From the NCBI GenBank assembly GCA_039707465.1, contig CM077648.1, positions 18,161,119 to 18,225,118 of the forward strand: 64,000 nucleotides of DNA, written 5' to 3'. The notes beneath the pieces are model-generated. The model saw only the letters and a program-made list of their open reading frames with translations. It did no database searches and was not told the DNA's origin. Of the stretch, positions 21,101 to 30,864 are shown one piece after another. The DNA is from Rhabdophis nuchalis (Eukaryota > Chordata > Lepidosauria > Squamata > Natricidae). The position numbers and the translations under genes are program-made. The first letter of the stretch is position 1, and the number at the start of each line of letters is the position of its first letter.

Positions 21101-22541
21101 GGTCATCGTCCCTTCCCCTCTCCGGCACATGGTTCTTCAGTCGCTCCATGCCAACCACCCAGGCATCGTCCGTATGAAGGCATTGGCCCGGAGCTATGTC
21201 TGGTGGCCCAGCATGGACGCTGAAGTGGCGGAATGGGTGGCCGCCTGCTCCTCCTGCCAATCGTCCCGGCCGGCCCCGCCGGTCTCCCCGCCGAGGGAGT
21301 GGGACGCCCCCAGGTGGCCATGGTCCAGGCTCCACTTGGATTTCGCGGGTCCCTTCCATGGCCAGAATTTCCTCGTGGTGGTGGATGCGTTCTCACGCTG
21401 GGTGGAGGTGATTCTCATGGCTTCCACCACAGCGGAGAGCACGGTGCGTGCCTTGCGCCGTCTGTTCGCGACCCACGGGTTGCCGGACGTCGTTGTGTCC
21501 GACAACGGACCCCAATTTCAATCCTCCACCTTCTTGGACTTTCTGGCCACCCAAGGGATCCGCCACGCGCCGGTCGCCCCTTATCACCCGGCGTCTAATG
21601 GACGCGCGGAACGAGCCGTGCGCTCAGCCAAGGAAGCCTTGGCCCGTTTGGATAAAGGGGACTGGCAGGCAAGGGTGGCCGCGTACCTTTTGGGACAGCA
21701 TGTCACACCTTGCCCAGCCACAGGGAAAAGCCCCGCGGAGCTCTTGATGGGCCGACGCTTGCGGACCACTCTGGACAGACTGCACCCCGATTACGACGGG
21801 TTGCAGAGGGGCAACCTGCAGATTCCCACTCCTCGTTTATTTGAAATTGGGGACCTGGTTTGGGCAAGGAACTTTTCAGGGGAGCCGCGATGGATTGCCG
21901 CAACCATTTTGGACGTAACCGGACCCTGTTCTTACAGAGTCGGCCTTCAGGATGGATCCGAGTGGCGGCGCCACCTGGATCAACTGAGGCGCCGCCTGCC
22001 CGAAACAGCAGTCACCACGCCAGGCCGTTCCTGCCCATTGGCCCCCGTTGGGCCGTTGTTCTCTGCTCAAGCCGAGCAGTTGTTTGGAACCCCGGAGTCC
22101 CTAGCCGGTCCAGACCTCGTATCGGCGGGAACAGCACGGGGAGACCGCCAGGACCTCACAGCCCAATCTGACTCTCAGCTGGGGGCCTCGCCCATCGGGG
22201 AACCACCCTACCAGAATAATACTCGCCAGCAAATGCCAACTACCTCAAGCCCGGTCGCCACGCCCCCTCACCCGGACTTGCTAGGGTCGCCATTGCCGCC
22301 TACGGCGACTCCACCTCCGAGGGCAGGCCGCGATGACGTAGGCGAAGGCTCCGTGTCCCACAGGGAGGAGCCTCCTCAAGAACTAAGGCGGTCAGGGCGG
22401 ACCCGACACCGCCCCGCCTATCTGAACGACTACGCGTGCGCATGTACTGTGTTGGACAGAGAACCTAGACACATGCGCACTGACTATGGGGGAAGGAGTG
22501 TTGAGTCCCGAAGCCTATGTCCCAGACAGCTCGTCTGGTAA
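18195..22541 (+). CDS. gag-pol: Ty3/gypsy Gag-Pol polyprotein
   Basis: A single 1448-codon ORF without frameshift or stop. The start ATG sits in a strong Kozak context (CACCATGG). Gag occupies roughly residues 1-270 with two CCHC knuckles (C232-x2-C-x3-H-x4-C and C251-x2-C-x4-H-x4-C). The aspartic protease active site is D337-S-G-S. Reverse transcriptase carries Y618-F-D-D621, and RNase H starts around D767 (CDASPFG). Integrase has H985, H988, C1018, C1021 and catalytic D1049, D1103, E1139 with the canonical D-35-E spacing. Gag and Pol are fused in one frame, so Gag excess would have to come from processing or degradation rather than frameshifting. The last ~14 codons are read from the 3' LTR. 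All core residues are present, so the protein may be functional. Confidence 0.97.
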   Translation: MATATMPPFAPFDPMKEQWASFLARFECFLIASDYGELAPARKLSLFLQCGGPELFATARTIAAPAAVHEVPWDDLLGRLRAHYAPAPSRIAHRYAFRQCVQQPQQSVAEFLLKLRATAIPCEFPAGFLEESLLEQFVCGVRDIRLKRRLLSKTVLTLEQAVEEARATELSEISTSDMGRARPPLFPTPRACLVDEIAPLDELEEEDRGDCMRVTGRVLNRAFTPQQKSGNCLGCGGAHQRPECPFKASVCRRCGRKGHLAAVCRAATPATTPAAASRTVPPGQRGSQKCSGRYQPQPTDCFALAEMPPALSYDQAESRRLSTVVCLEWVGVKMEIDSGSSRSLMSWAHLVKLCPKLRKRDLGPTATILKDYQGSQIPILGLHRVRVDYGPFHGSLPILVVAKPLAALIGLDWFPALGLSVQGVHSVPASSPVDEVIREFNDVFDGSLGTYKGTPVSLNLDPQVAPVRLKARRLPFALKPKVEAELDRLVAQGVLEPVDQAKWETPIVVPIKPDGSVRICADYKSTINLGLQANPYPVPVVQDLLHSLGRGRVFAKLDMAQAYQQLPVNDEAAEAQTIVTHRGAFRCRRLQFGVSVAPGIFQSLMERLLHGLPGIVPYFDDVLIAASSISELAKTLRKVLRVFRGAGLKLKRSKCTFAAPRVEFLGFMIDAQGIHPTPSKVEAIQKAPTPASKTELQAFLGLLNFYAPFIPHKASLAEPLHRLLDRSAAWHWGSREAHAFAAVKAMLTSDAVLVQYHDRLPLTLACDASPFGLGAVLSHVFPDGSEAPIAFYSRTMSQTERNYSQIDKEALAVVSRIKKFHNYLYGRTFSVVTDHKPLLGLLAGDRPTPPILSPRMTRWTEFLAAYDYTLLYRPGKQIGHADALSHCPLLGPDPAPVPAFSVLMVAESDLPLSSSAVAAHTRADPVLAQVCRWVLRGWPSGSVAENFRPYKSRQLELSLHCGCLCWGDRVIVPSPLRHMVLQSLHANHPGIVRMKALARSYVWWPSMDAEVAEWVAACSSCQSSRPAPPVSPPREWDAPRWPWSRLHLDFAGPFHGQNFLVVVDAFSRWVEVILMASTTAESTVRALRRLFATHGLPDVVVSDNGPQFQSSTFLDFLATQGIRHAPVAPYHPASNGRAERAVRSAKEALARLDKGDWQARVAAYLLGQHVTPCPATGKSPAELLMGRRLRTTLDRLHPDYDGLQRGNLQIPTPRLFEIGDLVWARNFSGEPRWIAATILDVTGPCSYRVGLQDGSEWRRHLDQLRRRLPETAVTTPGRSCPLAPVGPLFSAQAEQLFGTPESLAGPDLVSAGTARGDRQDLTAQSDSQLGASPIGEPPYQNNTRQQMPTTSSPVATPPHPDLLGSPLPPTATPPPRAGRDDVGEGSVSHREEPPQELRRSGRTRHRPAYLNDYACACTVLDREPRHMRTDYGGRSVESRSLCPRQLVW
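22488..22498 (+). promoter_or_regulatory. Polypurine tract
   Basis: GGGGGAAGGAG lies immediately before the 3' LTR, the site where plus-strand DNA synthesis is primed. It is inside the gag-pol reading frame. Confidence 0.9.
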
Positions 22542-22797
22542 CCTATGAGTCACCGCATTCCGGAGCTGAGCCAGCAGCTGCAGTAATTAACAGAGACAAG
22601 CTGTCTGGAATCTGTCTGGAAAGGAGTTACAATGTTGCAATTGCATTGCTAGGAGTTTCCTGCCTGGTAACTCTATATAAGAGGTTGCCAGAGAAGAAAC
22701 CTTGCCAGTTGAATCTTGTGTGTGTTGTAAATAGTGTGAATAAACGTTCCTGTTGTTTTGACCATGCCTGAGTCGGAATCCTTTGTCTGATCTAACA
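22499..22797 (+). repeat. 3' LTR (299 bp)
   Basis: Same length and ends as the 5' LTR, two substitutions apart. AATAAA is at 22739-22744. The gag-pol stop codon (22539-22541) lies within it. Confidence 0.97.
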
Positions 22798-22802
22798 GTA
22801 AT
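22798..22802 (+). repeat. Target-site duplication GTAAT (right)
   Basis: Exact repeat of 17797-17801. Confidence 0.95.
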
Positions 22803-23531
22803 GAGCTTTGCTTGTAAAGCTTTGCTTCTTACGCATGGTTTTTGAGTGACAGGTTTCTTGGATGGTTCCCTACCAATTTTTCCTGATATTTTTCCTGCTT
22901 AGATCATAAATACACTAGATTTCCGTGTTATTAATAGATACTACTTGTAAAGTAAATATTTTGAGAATGAAAGCTGGGAACAACATATGGAATCTAATTC
23001 AACCACAAGCCTGCACTGCAAATGGACACTAATTTGTGCAATTTTTATTCTAAACTTCCTCCCAATGCAAGGGGGTGACTCATCAAGCTTATTATGCTGA
23101 ATGAAATAACATAGCTTCCTGCTGCCATAAGGTTAAAGTCTATTCAAATGGAATTCAAATGGAACTTTGTCAGCTTTTCAGGGGTTCTGGATAAGAGTTT
23201 AATTAAATTTCAACATTTTTATGTGGCTGGATTGCCTTCGGTAAGCATATTCGTGTATTTTCCATTTTCGCAATACACAACTTTTAACCAATGTTTGTCC
23301 ACAGGGCCCTTAAGAAAACATGCATTGCTGACAGAGTTGTATGACTTGTAGAGTTGTTGATAGAGTTGTGTTTGACAAACCAATCAGACAGCAATATTTC
23401 AAAATCACTTCCCCCTCCCCCTCCTCTAAATGAGATTCTTCTTTTTCATGGCCAAACAATGTTGAAAACAAGGTGAATTTTTCATTTTGTAGTATCTATA
23501 CCACAATACGACGCTCTGCCACAATATTACA
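22803..23531. other. No recognised feature
   Basis: AT-rich flank of the retrotransposon. No supported gene. Confidence 0.5.
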
Positions 23532-23539
23532 CCTTAGGA

Positions 23540-23609
23540 CATGGATGTCCAAAGAATCCTGGGAGTTGAAGTCCACAAGTCTTAAAGTTCCCAAGTTTGG
23601 ACACCTCTG
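23540..23609. mobile_element. hAT-type MITE (CAGGGATGTCC family), copy 3, internally deleted
   Basis: Left end CATGGATGTCCAAAG and an intact right arm ending GTTTGGACACCTCTG. Most of the left arm is deleted. Flanks ccttagga and ccttatgg agree at 6 of 8 positions, consistent with a decayed 8-bp duplication. Confidence 0.8.
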
Positions 23610-23617
23610 CCTTATGG

Positions 23618-24514
23618 AATATATATGAGAGTCAAAATCAGATAAATATCAAAACGATTTGGTGATAAACTGTTCGGCTATGATTAGGAAGATTTAGGTT
23701 CAGGATTTCTGTCACTTATGAAACTCACTGGGTGATATTCATTTAGATAAGATAACACACCTCACAGTGTGTTTTTGAAAAAAAAATAGGGTTTGCTTTC
23801 TATATTTTTACCTTGATATTTATAGAGAAATGATGTGATGCAAAGGTAAGAACATATAGTATGGACATTCCTGTTGGATTAGTACCTGGATAGGGGAGGG
23901 TGCCAGTGAGTGAAAAAATTGATTGGATCTACCTGCCATATTGGTTTGCTTCATTTAAATACCACTTAGTTTTGCCTCTAAGCTACTAGGTTACACGTAC
24001 TGCAGGAAATAGACTTAAATTGGAGATTTGAAAGATTAGAGAAAGATTCATGTTTATGGGATTAGGGTGATATTTCATACTTGCATTATTGCATTATTTT
24101 CTCTTGTTAATCAAAACCACTCAGAATAATGTGCAATATAGTCTTAAAATTAATGTTATTACCACTGCTCCTGTTCTTATATCATGAAATTGGTTTCTTT
24201 TTCATCTTGTGTCATAGCTCTAACCAGGAATATCTTAAGTGTCAGTCTTCTCTTGTAAAAGCTAAGGGATTAAAGTATAATAATATCTGGCATATTTTGT
24301 ATGGGTTAAGCACAGGAAATCAGGAATCCAGGCAGTTGAAATGAATATAGGTTTACTGCATGCTAAAGCTCTCTACAAAAATCTGAACTACTAACAGTCA
24401 AAGGAAAAGGGTCAGCACAATTCAAGGTGGGCTGGACTTAGATCTTGCGTGGAAACAAAAGGGCTGAAAACTGATGACACATTTCACTCCTCCTTCAGGC
24501 TCAGCCTAATCATC
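23618..24514. other. No recognised feature
   Basis: AT-rich sequence with no supported coding or repeat signal. Confidence 0.5.
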
Positions 24515-24522
24515 TCCTACAG

Positions 24523-24780
24523 CAGAGGTGACAAACTCAAGGTCCAGGGGCTGGATTTGGCCCACAGGGTACTTAGATCTGGCCTTTGGGGCTGCATACG
24601 GCCCTCCCAAGCTCCATTTTCACTGGCAGAGGGTTGCAGAAGGCTGTGACAGCCAAAACCAGAGCTCGGGAGCACACAGGTGTCCCTGACACGAGTGATA
24701 TTGAACTGGCCACACCCTGCCACCCAAGGTCAAACACAACCCTGATGCGGCCATCAATGAAATCGAGTTTGACACCCCTA
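24523..24780. mobile_element. hAT-type MITE (CAGNGGTGTCAAACT family), long form
   Basis: Left end CAGAGGTGACAAACTCAAGG, right end GAGTTTGACACCCCTA. Flanks tcctacag and ttcctcag are weakly similar. The interior shares CTGGATTTGGCCCACAGGG and GCTGCATACGGCC blocks with 28368 and 29231. Confidence 0.75.
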
Positions 24781-24789
24781 TTCCTCAGT

Positions 24790-25480
24790 GTGATTGATAA
24801 TGAATTTTTTCCTATTCTGTGTGACCTTCTCATCTATTGCCTTGCTAGCATGCCAGATGGTAGTGATGGTGGTAACACAATTTCAGTCTCTCTTGAAATC
24901 CAGGTAGGATGAAATTCTGGCAGCTTGTCATTTGAGGCCCATGGAGTATATGGTTTAATTTTAAGCTATGTCTATTTCTTTTAGGATAGCTATCTATAGC
25001 CAGTGGCAAGTTGTTGGAAAACAATCCTGTGAATATTCCCTGCAGGCAAATCTAAAGAAACCCAACTTTTATGTGCTTCAGTTTTGCCTTTTTTGGGTGA
25101 GGGAGTTGTTTTTTAACCCCAGGCCTTCTAGTTTCAAAAGAACAGGGTCAAAAAAAGTTCCAAACGTTGACTGACACGGCTCTTTGTTTATAAAGATTGA
25201 TCAATGCTTCAGGCTAGTCTGTTTACCAGGCATCGTTGCTACTCAAATCTCTGTTCTTGCTGAAGGTGTTTGGTTAAGCTGATTTCAGGTGGTTTTAAAG
25301 CAGAATGTTGCATTATTGTTGTAAAAAAAAATGTTTGCGTTTTCAAAAAAAAAGTTTTCGTGGATTGCATTTAGTTTTTGGGCCATTCCATTGGAAAACT
25401 GTTTCTCTGGTTGCTGACTGAGATTATCAGTCATAGACCAGTATGGAAATACACATGTCTGGCAATTACTATGTTTCCTG
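24790..25480. other. No recognised feature
   Basis: No repeat or gene recognised in this stretch. Confidence 0.5.
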
Positions 25481-25483
25481 GAA

Positions 25484-25485
<2 letters not shown>

Positions 25486-25570
<85 letters not shown>

Positions 25571-25752
25571 TAAATATAAATATAAATATAAATATAAATA
25601 TAAATATAAATATAAATATAAATATAAATATAAATATAAATAATATAAATATAAATATAAATATAAATATAAATATAAATATAAATATAAATATAAATAT
25701 AAATATAAATATAAATATAAATATAAATATAAATATAAATATAAATATAAAT
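25486..25752. repeat. Compound (AAT)n / (AAATAT)n microsatellite
   Basis: About 26 AAT units pass directly into about 30 AAATAT units with one interruption near 25640. It sits at the 3' end of a minus-strand L2, so it is probably an expanded L2 tail. The Asn and Lys/Tyr homopolymer ORFs here are artefacts. Confidence 0.95.
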
Positions 25753-26219
25753 TTAATTTGTAGACCGCTCCCTCTCCCTGAAGGGACTCGGGGCGGTGCA
25801 CAGGGGAATTAAAAATGTACAAACATAGATACATCATAAATATATAAAATCAGATTAAACAATTTATCCCTGCGCTAAAAAACCTGAAATCCTAAAAACT
25901 AAACCCCTTAAAAACCCAATTAAAACAATTTAGATATTCAGACTAAAGAGGCTGGAAGGTAGGTTAGGCCAGGCTGGCCTGCTGGAAGAGATGAGTCTTG
26001 AGCTTTTGACAGAAGGCGCGGAGGTCCGTGGTTGTTCTGAGCTCGGGGGGTAGGTCGTTCCATAGAGCTGGGCCCGCCACAGAGAAGGCCCTTCCCCTGG
26101 GCGTCGCCCGCTGGCATTGCCTGGTGGACGGCACCAGGAGAAGTCCCTCTCTGTGGGAGCGAATTGGTCGAAGGAATGTATGGGGTAGGATGCTATCTCT
26201 CAGATAGCTAGGTCCCTAA
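25753..26219 (-). mobile_element. L2 LINE 3' end
   Basis: The minus strand contains the C-terminal L2 coding segment: HREGLL..., TPRGRAFSVAGPALWNDLPP-like, with FRQ.LKTH downstream. The 3' UTR with the CGCCCCGAGTCCCTTCAGG block follows, then the compound microsatellite. 5'-truncated and without an intact ORF. Confidence 0.88.
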
Positions 26220-26221
26220 GG

Positions 26222-26452
26222 CAGGGTCTTATTTTCTTTTGACCCTCAAAATAAGCATGGCCTTATTTTCAGGGAGGTCTTATTATTTTTGAGGTGCAGG
26301 AGGCGGCGAGCGTGGTCACCTCATGGCTGCTACTATGCTGCAATATTTTTGGGGAGGTCTTATTTTCAAGGGAGGGCTTATTTTAACGAATGCGCTCAAA
26401 AGCCCAATTGGGCTTATTATTCAGGGAGTTCTTATTTTCAGGGAAACAGGTT
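26222..26452. mobile_element. MITE built of CTTATTTTCAGGGAGG subrepeats
   Basis: The unit TTATTTTCAGGGAGGTCTTA and variants recurs several times in direct and inverted form. The end CCTGTTTCCCTGAAAATAAG (inverted) resembles a known class of vertebrate MITE. Exact boundaries and superfamily are unresolved. Confidence 0.55.
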
Positions 26453-26619
26453 AGAAAGAAAAAAAAACTGATACTGGGCCTTCATTTGGAGCTATTTTTT
26501 CCCTTTCCAACAGAAATTGGATTGCAAGACAACAACACATATCCAGGAAGGATAGGTAAAATAACTGCTACATTTCTATAATCTTCGTTGTTCTTGGTAG
26601 AAGATTTTTGAGAATCAGC

Positions 26620-27146
26620 TACTGTATTTTTCGGACTATGAGACGCACCTTTTTCCCTCAAAAAAAGAGGCTGAAAATCTGGGTGCATCTTATACACTGA
26701 ACACAGCATTTTTGCCTCCTGAACCCCCCTCCCCCATCACCAAAATGGCAGTGCAGAGCCTTTAGGAGCCTTGCAGTGCTCCTGTGGGCTGGGGAGGGTA
26801 GAAATGAGCAAAGAAACGAGCTGGTGTTTTGCTTAATTTTGCCTTCCCCAGTAGTACTCTATAAGTACTACTGAGTACTCTATAAGCCTCCTAAAAACTG
26901 TGCATGCCCTTTTTTGACAAAACAATTGGCTGTTTTTTGTTTGTTTTGGGCAGGCCCACCCTCCAGGAGCACTCTACAAGCCTCCTAAAGGCTATTCATT
27001 CCCTTTTTTGGAAAAAAAAAACACACACAGGCACTGGCCGTTTTTGAGAGGTCTGCAGAGTTCAGAAACTTTTTTTAAAATTTGCCTCTTCAAAACTTTG
27101 GTGCATCTTATACTCCGATGCGTCTTATACTCCTTAAAATATGGTA
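26620..27146. mobile_element. MITE, ACTGTATTTTTCGGA family, copy 2
   Basis: Left end TACTGTATTTTTCGGACTAT, right end (inverted) TACCATATTTTAAGGAGTAT. It shares the internal GAGTGCTCCTG..GGCTGG and GCATTTTTGCC blocks with copies 1 and 3. No coding content. Confidence 0.78.
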
Positions 27147-27164
27147 CATTCATTCATTTCTGTG

Positions 27165-27395
27165 AATGGTGTAGTGGCTTAGAGGTGGAGCTCTTGCCTC
27201 GCAATCAGGAAGCTGTGAATTCGATCCTAGGTAGAGGCAGATATTTCTCTCTCTGGGCACACTGAGAATATATCTGCTGAACAAAGCCCCGCATTGGCAA
27301 CAGGAAGGGCATCTGGCCAGCAAACACTCAGCTCCATTCAGTTGCCCAGATTCCACCCCACAAAGGATTATGGAGTCGTTAAAAGAGGCTGATGA
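27165..27395 (+). mobile_element. tRNA-derived SINE (type 4)
   Basis: The head GGTGTAGTGGCTTAGAGGTG (A box) and GAATTCGATCC (B box) lie in the correct order and spacing. The body includes GGGCATCTGGCCAGC and ends GTCGTTAAAAGAGGCTGATGAT, possibly shared with a LINE tail. Pol III-type non-autonomous element, family name uncertain. Confidence 0.75.
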
Positions 27396-28165
27396 TAATG
27401 ACCTGCATTCATTTATGTATCAAAATGAGGAAAAAAGTAATCTGCAAAGAATAGTCTTGTAAGGAATGTAAAATATTGTACGCTCTGAGTAAGAAAACCT
27501 CTGTCAAACTTCTAATGTTTTCTAGTCTTGTAAGGTCTGCTTGCTAGAGGAGTTCCTTCCAACCCCTAATGTCCCTTCTCTTGTTTCCTCATTAAAATTG
27601 TGCTACTATGAATGACTTCTATTTTAGACGGGCTTAAATGATAGTGAAAGAAGACAGCGGCTAGTAGTAATAAGGTGCACAAAAGCTACCTATTTCATTA
27701 CACATTTTTCCAATATTACATAAGAAGCCTAAGAGGTTTGGGATGCAACTGAAGATTAAAAACACTTGTTGGCTGCACTTTTCTCTGCTTCTTGCTCTGT
27801 TCTATAATGGTATCTCTTTGTTAACTATTTCCCCATTTCTTATGGAAGACATGGAAAGGTGTTGTAAGGTAGGTTTCCCCAGCAGCACGTCCTCGTCCCA
27901 ACAAATCCCTTTTCTTTAATTGGCCAACCCTTTTTTTCCTATGAAAACTACAGCACAGAACCATCCAGTTTTCATTATTGTTCATGTCTACCATATGACC
28001 CTAGTCTTTTGTGTGACCCCCTTGTTAATGTTGTTAACTCCTAATGTAAATCCATTACGGAGGTATTCCTAAGTATTTTGTTTTTTCATTTTTTGGCCAG
28101 GATCGGAATGGTTTGGTTTAGATTAAACACTTCAAATAACTTCTCCTTTTCCATAATCGTACAGT
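27396..28165. other. No recognised feature
   Basis: No gene or repeat recognised. The right end may include eroded Tc1 transposase sequence. Confidence 0.45.
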
Positions 28166-28325
28166 ATGTCTAGTGAGATACTCCAAACTTCATGTGGCCT
28201 TCAAATTAGCTCAAGAACAGTGTGCAGTGGACTGATGTCATATTGAACCCTATGGATTAGGAATGGGATGTCACTTACTGTAAGTTCATAAAGGCAGGTG
28301 TGCGAATACTTTTGGCAATATAGTG
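28166..28325 (+). mobile_element. Tc1-like DNA transposon 3' remnant
   Basis: Ends in ATACTTTTGGCAATATAGTG followed by TA, the terminal inverted repeat of a Tc1 group I know best from fishes. Upstream is the family's transposase 3' end region (CATATTGAACCCTATGGATT, GGAATGGGATGTCACTT). Only the 3' end is visible; the left end was lost. Confidence 0.65.
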
Positions 28326-28367
28326 TATGTCAAAATTATTTTTAAAAAAGGTGGTAATCCTCTGCAT

Positions 28368-28691
28368 CAGGAGTGTCAAATTCAAAGCCTGTGGGGCAGA
28401 TCTGCCCCATGGAGAGTTCAGATGTGGGTCAGCATAGGATAGGTCCACTGGGCCTCTGCCAGATGAAACGGAGTTCAGGAGGGCCGCTGGCAGAGGGTTG
28501 CTGGAGGCTGTCGCAGCTGAAAACGGAGCTCGGGAACACATTTTCACTGCCAAAGTGATCAGGCCACCACAGGCACCCAGACACAAGTGATGTCGAGCTG
28601 GCCATGCCCACCCTAGTCATGCCCACTCCAGCCCCCAAAGTCAAACCCAACCCTGATGCAGCCCTCAATGCAATCGAGTTTGACATCCCCG
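28368..28691. mobile_element. hAT-type MITE (CAGNGGTGTCAAACT family), long form
   Basis: Left end CAGGAGTGTCAAATTCAAAG, right end ATCGAGTTTGACATCCCCG. Interior matches the copy at 24523 (GGCAGAGGGTTGC, GTCAAACCCAACCCTGATGC). Target duplication not clear. Confidence 0.75.
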
Positions 28692-28699
28692 CTCCTACA

Positions 28700-29230
28700 T
28701 CATATCCAGTTCTACTGTTTTCTCAAGTTCTGTTTTTTGTGGTCTCTTGGGCTCAGTGATCACACTTGTGCATTTGTTGTTGTTTTTTCCCTGCTTGCCG
28801 AAGCAGAACAATAGAAAAGAGCATCTAGTGAACCTGTCTCATGAAGTACTTCGTCTCCATGGCTTTTATTTTTCTTTTTTGCTGGCTAATCAATGATGCT
28901 TCTGCCTGATGAAAAGGTTTCATGTTTTGATGACTTAATCATGTTACTTCTAAGTTCGTGTGCTGTTTCAGATTGTTCTATCCAGGATGTTCTACCCAGA
29001 GGATGACATAATTGCCAACCTCAACATCAGCAACACTCATTCTCAGTGTGGCATTAATTTTGGTGTACTGTGTAATTGAACTGAAAAACCTTTTGTACTT
29101 GCGGTGTTTGTTTACTTTTCTTTCACCACTCCTACGGAGATGACTAACTTATTTATATATCGACTAGAGTTGGGTCTGTAATGCAGCTTTCCTAGTGCTT
29201 CATTGGCATTGTTGCACCATTATTTTATGT
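28700..29230. other. No recognised feature
   Basis: No supported gene or repeat in this stretch. Confidence 0.5.
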
Positions 29231-29372
29231 CAGAGGTGTCAAACTCAAAGCCAGTGGGCTGGATCCAGCTCGCGGGTTGCTTAAATCTGGCCCACTAGGC
29301 CTCTCTGGAAACAGTGAATGACTTCCCTCCACCAGCATAAATGGAGTTCAGGAGGGCCACACATTTTTTCTG
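29231..29372. mobile_element. hAT-type MITE (CAGNGGTGTCAAACT family), 3'-truncated
   Basis: Left end CAGAGGTGTCAAACTCAAAG and the GGCTGGATCCAGCTCGCGGG block are present. The right terminus is lost. Confidence 0.7.
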
Positions 29373-30682
29373 GCAAAAAAAAATCATTTTTCTCCCACAA
29401 TACTGTACAAGAACATAAATGCCCATATATCACACCTACGGGTACAAACATGCATATATGCTAATTATATCATGCGATTACGTTTAGGATATTCTAAACG
29501 GATATTCTCTGTAGTTAAGAAAATTAGAACACAACATCGTTTTGTAAAGATTGATACTATTTAATATTCAGATTGTGTCGCTTCATGCTTTACTTTGCCT
29601 GGAATTAGTATGAAACACAGTAATTCCAGTAATAGCGGCTGAAGCGAAGAATTATTAAAATGCATTACTTCTAATTCAGCACCATACAATCCTTGAAATG
29701 TATATCTATTCCACTGTTTCCTTTGGGATCAGCTGACATTAGCTTTTATATATTTGGAGAAGGAAAACACAGCAGCAAATAATTCAAACAGAAAACATTG
29801 GCTGTAAAAAACATTAGAAGCCATTGTAGGCGGCCCGCATCTATCTTGGGTTTAACTCAATATTTTAAAAAGTGCTAATTTTTGAGGCCTGCTGGTTGTG
29901 TTGCCACAGTTTCTGAGGTAAGCAAGTGAAGAGAAAGAAATGGGGAAATGGAACTGGGTTTTTATTGTCTTTTATTGTCCCTTTCCATTGTGTATTTTCA
30001 ACATGTTATTTTTGCTTAAATTACCCATGGAGCTTACAACGAAGTATTTATTATGTGGTTTGTCTTTTTCCTGCCCACCTCCAGATTTCTTCTCTTCTAC
30101 AACTTCTCCTCAGCTACAATTTTTGGCCATTAAGCATTTTTAATCTTCATCGGCCTATTTTTATTTGTTTTTTTTTTTTTATAAAAGTATTCCTAGTATT
30201 GAATATGATTATGCATGTATTTCATTTATACTCTAGTCCTTGCGTTAGTGCCCCAAACCTGCTGAATTTATTACTTTGTATCTAGATTATGCTATTTTTT
30301 TTTAACTGTATAATTAATATCCTTACAGCTCCGGTTGTTTGAAATCAAGGGAATAGAGGTTTAAGAAGGTACTTGAAAAAAAAACCATAACAGCCTTTCA
30401 GTTATAAAATACATCCAAGAATTATATACTCATAAAATAGGCAGGGCTTTATGTCACAATCCAGGAAATTAAAAAAAAAAAATCAAAGTCTTAACATTTT
30501 GTAATGGCTGTAATGGTTATTAGTTGAGTTATTCTCGTATTAATCCCTGTATTAATAAGGACTTTCAACTACTTGAAAAACAAGTCAGGTCTGGAATAAC
30601 TGCTGTGCTTCAGGTCACATTATAAAAAACAGAACATGAAATGAATTAATATTATTTTTTTAAAAAAAATATCTGTTCTAGG
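29373..30682. other. No recognised feature
   Basis: AT-rich. The 119-codon ORF at 29926-30285 is hydrophobic by composition (T-rich sequence) and has no recognisable domain. Confidence 0.45.
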
Positions 30683-30690
30683 CAATGAAC

Positions 30691-30856
30691 CAGTGGTGGG
30701 TTGCTCCCGTTTCAGGAGCAGTTCGGCCGAACTGATAATAGCGGCGGCGGGAGCCCCCGCCCACCCGCCCGGACACTTTTGCGCATGCGCAGAAGCGTTG
30801 TCTGTGTGTGGGAGCGCGCCCGAACTGGTAGTAAAAATATTTGCAGCCCACCACTG
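30691..30856. mobile_element. hAT-type MITE (CAGTGGTGGG family), compact form
   Basis: 166 bp with ends CAGTGGTGGGTTGC and GCAGCCCACCACTG and a perfect 8-bp duplication CAATGAAC (30683-30690 and 30857-30864). The CpG-rich interior includes TTGCGCATGCGCAGAAGCG. The intact duplication marks it as one of the younger members. Confidence 0.93.
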
Positions 30857-30864
30857 CAATGAAC

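Larger units (their letters stand above)
17802..22797 (+). mobile_element. Complete Ty3/gypsy LTR retrotransposon (mag-like)
   Basis: A 4996-bp element: 5' LTR, primer-binding site, one gag-pol ORF, polypurine tract, 3' LTR, and a perfect 5-bp target duplication. LTRs differ at only two of 299 positions, so the insertion is recent. It is strikingly GC-rich against AT-rich surroundings. Protease, reverse transcriptase, RNase H and integrase occur in Ty3/gypsy order, and there is no env. The integrase zinc-finger wording (HPGIVRMKALARSYVWWP) is that of animal mag/K02A2.6-like elements; lineage placement is from memory. Confidence 0.97.

Noticed and set aside
18410..22171. Many antisense and alternative-frame ORFs within the gypsy element
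   Set aside because: Shadows of the GC-rich gag-pol frame without domains of their own.
25443..25837. Asn-, Lys/Tyr- or Leu/Tyr-repeat ORFs
   Set aside because: Translations of the AAT/AAATAT microsatellite; not genes.
29926..30285. Hydrophobic 119-codon ORF as a membrane protein gene
   Set aside because: T-rich composition explains the hydrophobicity; no start context, splice or homology support.
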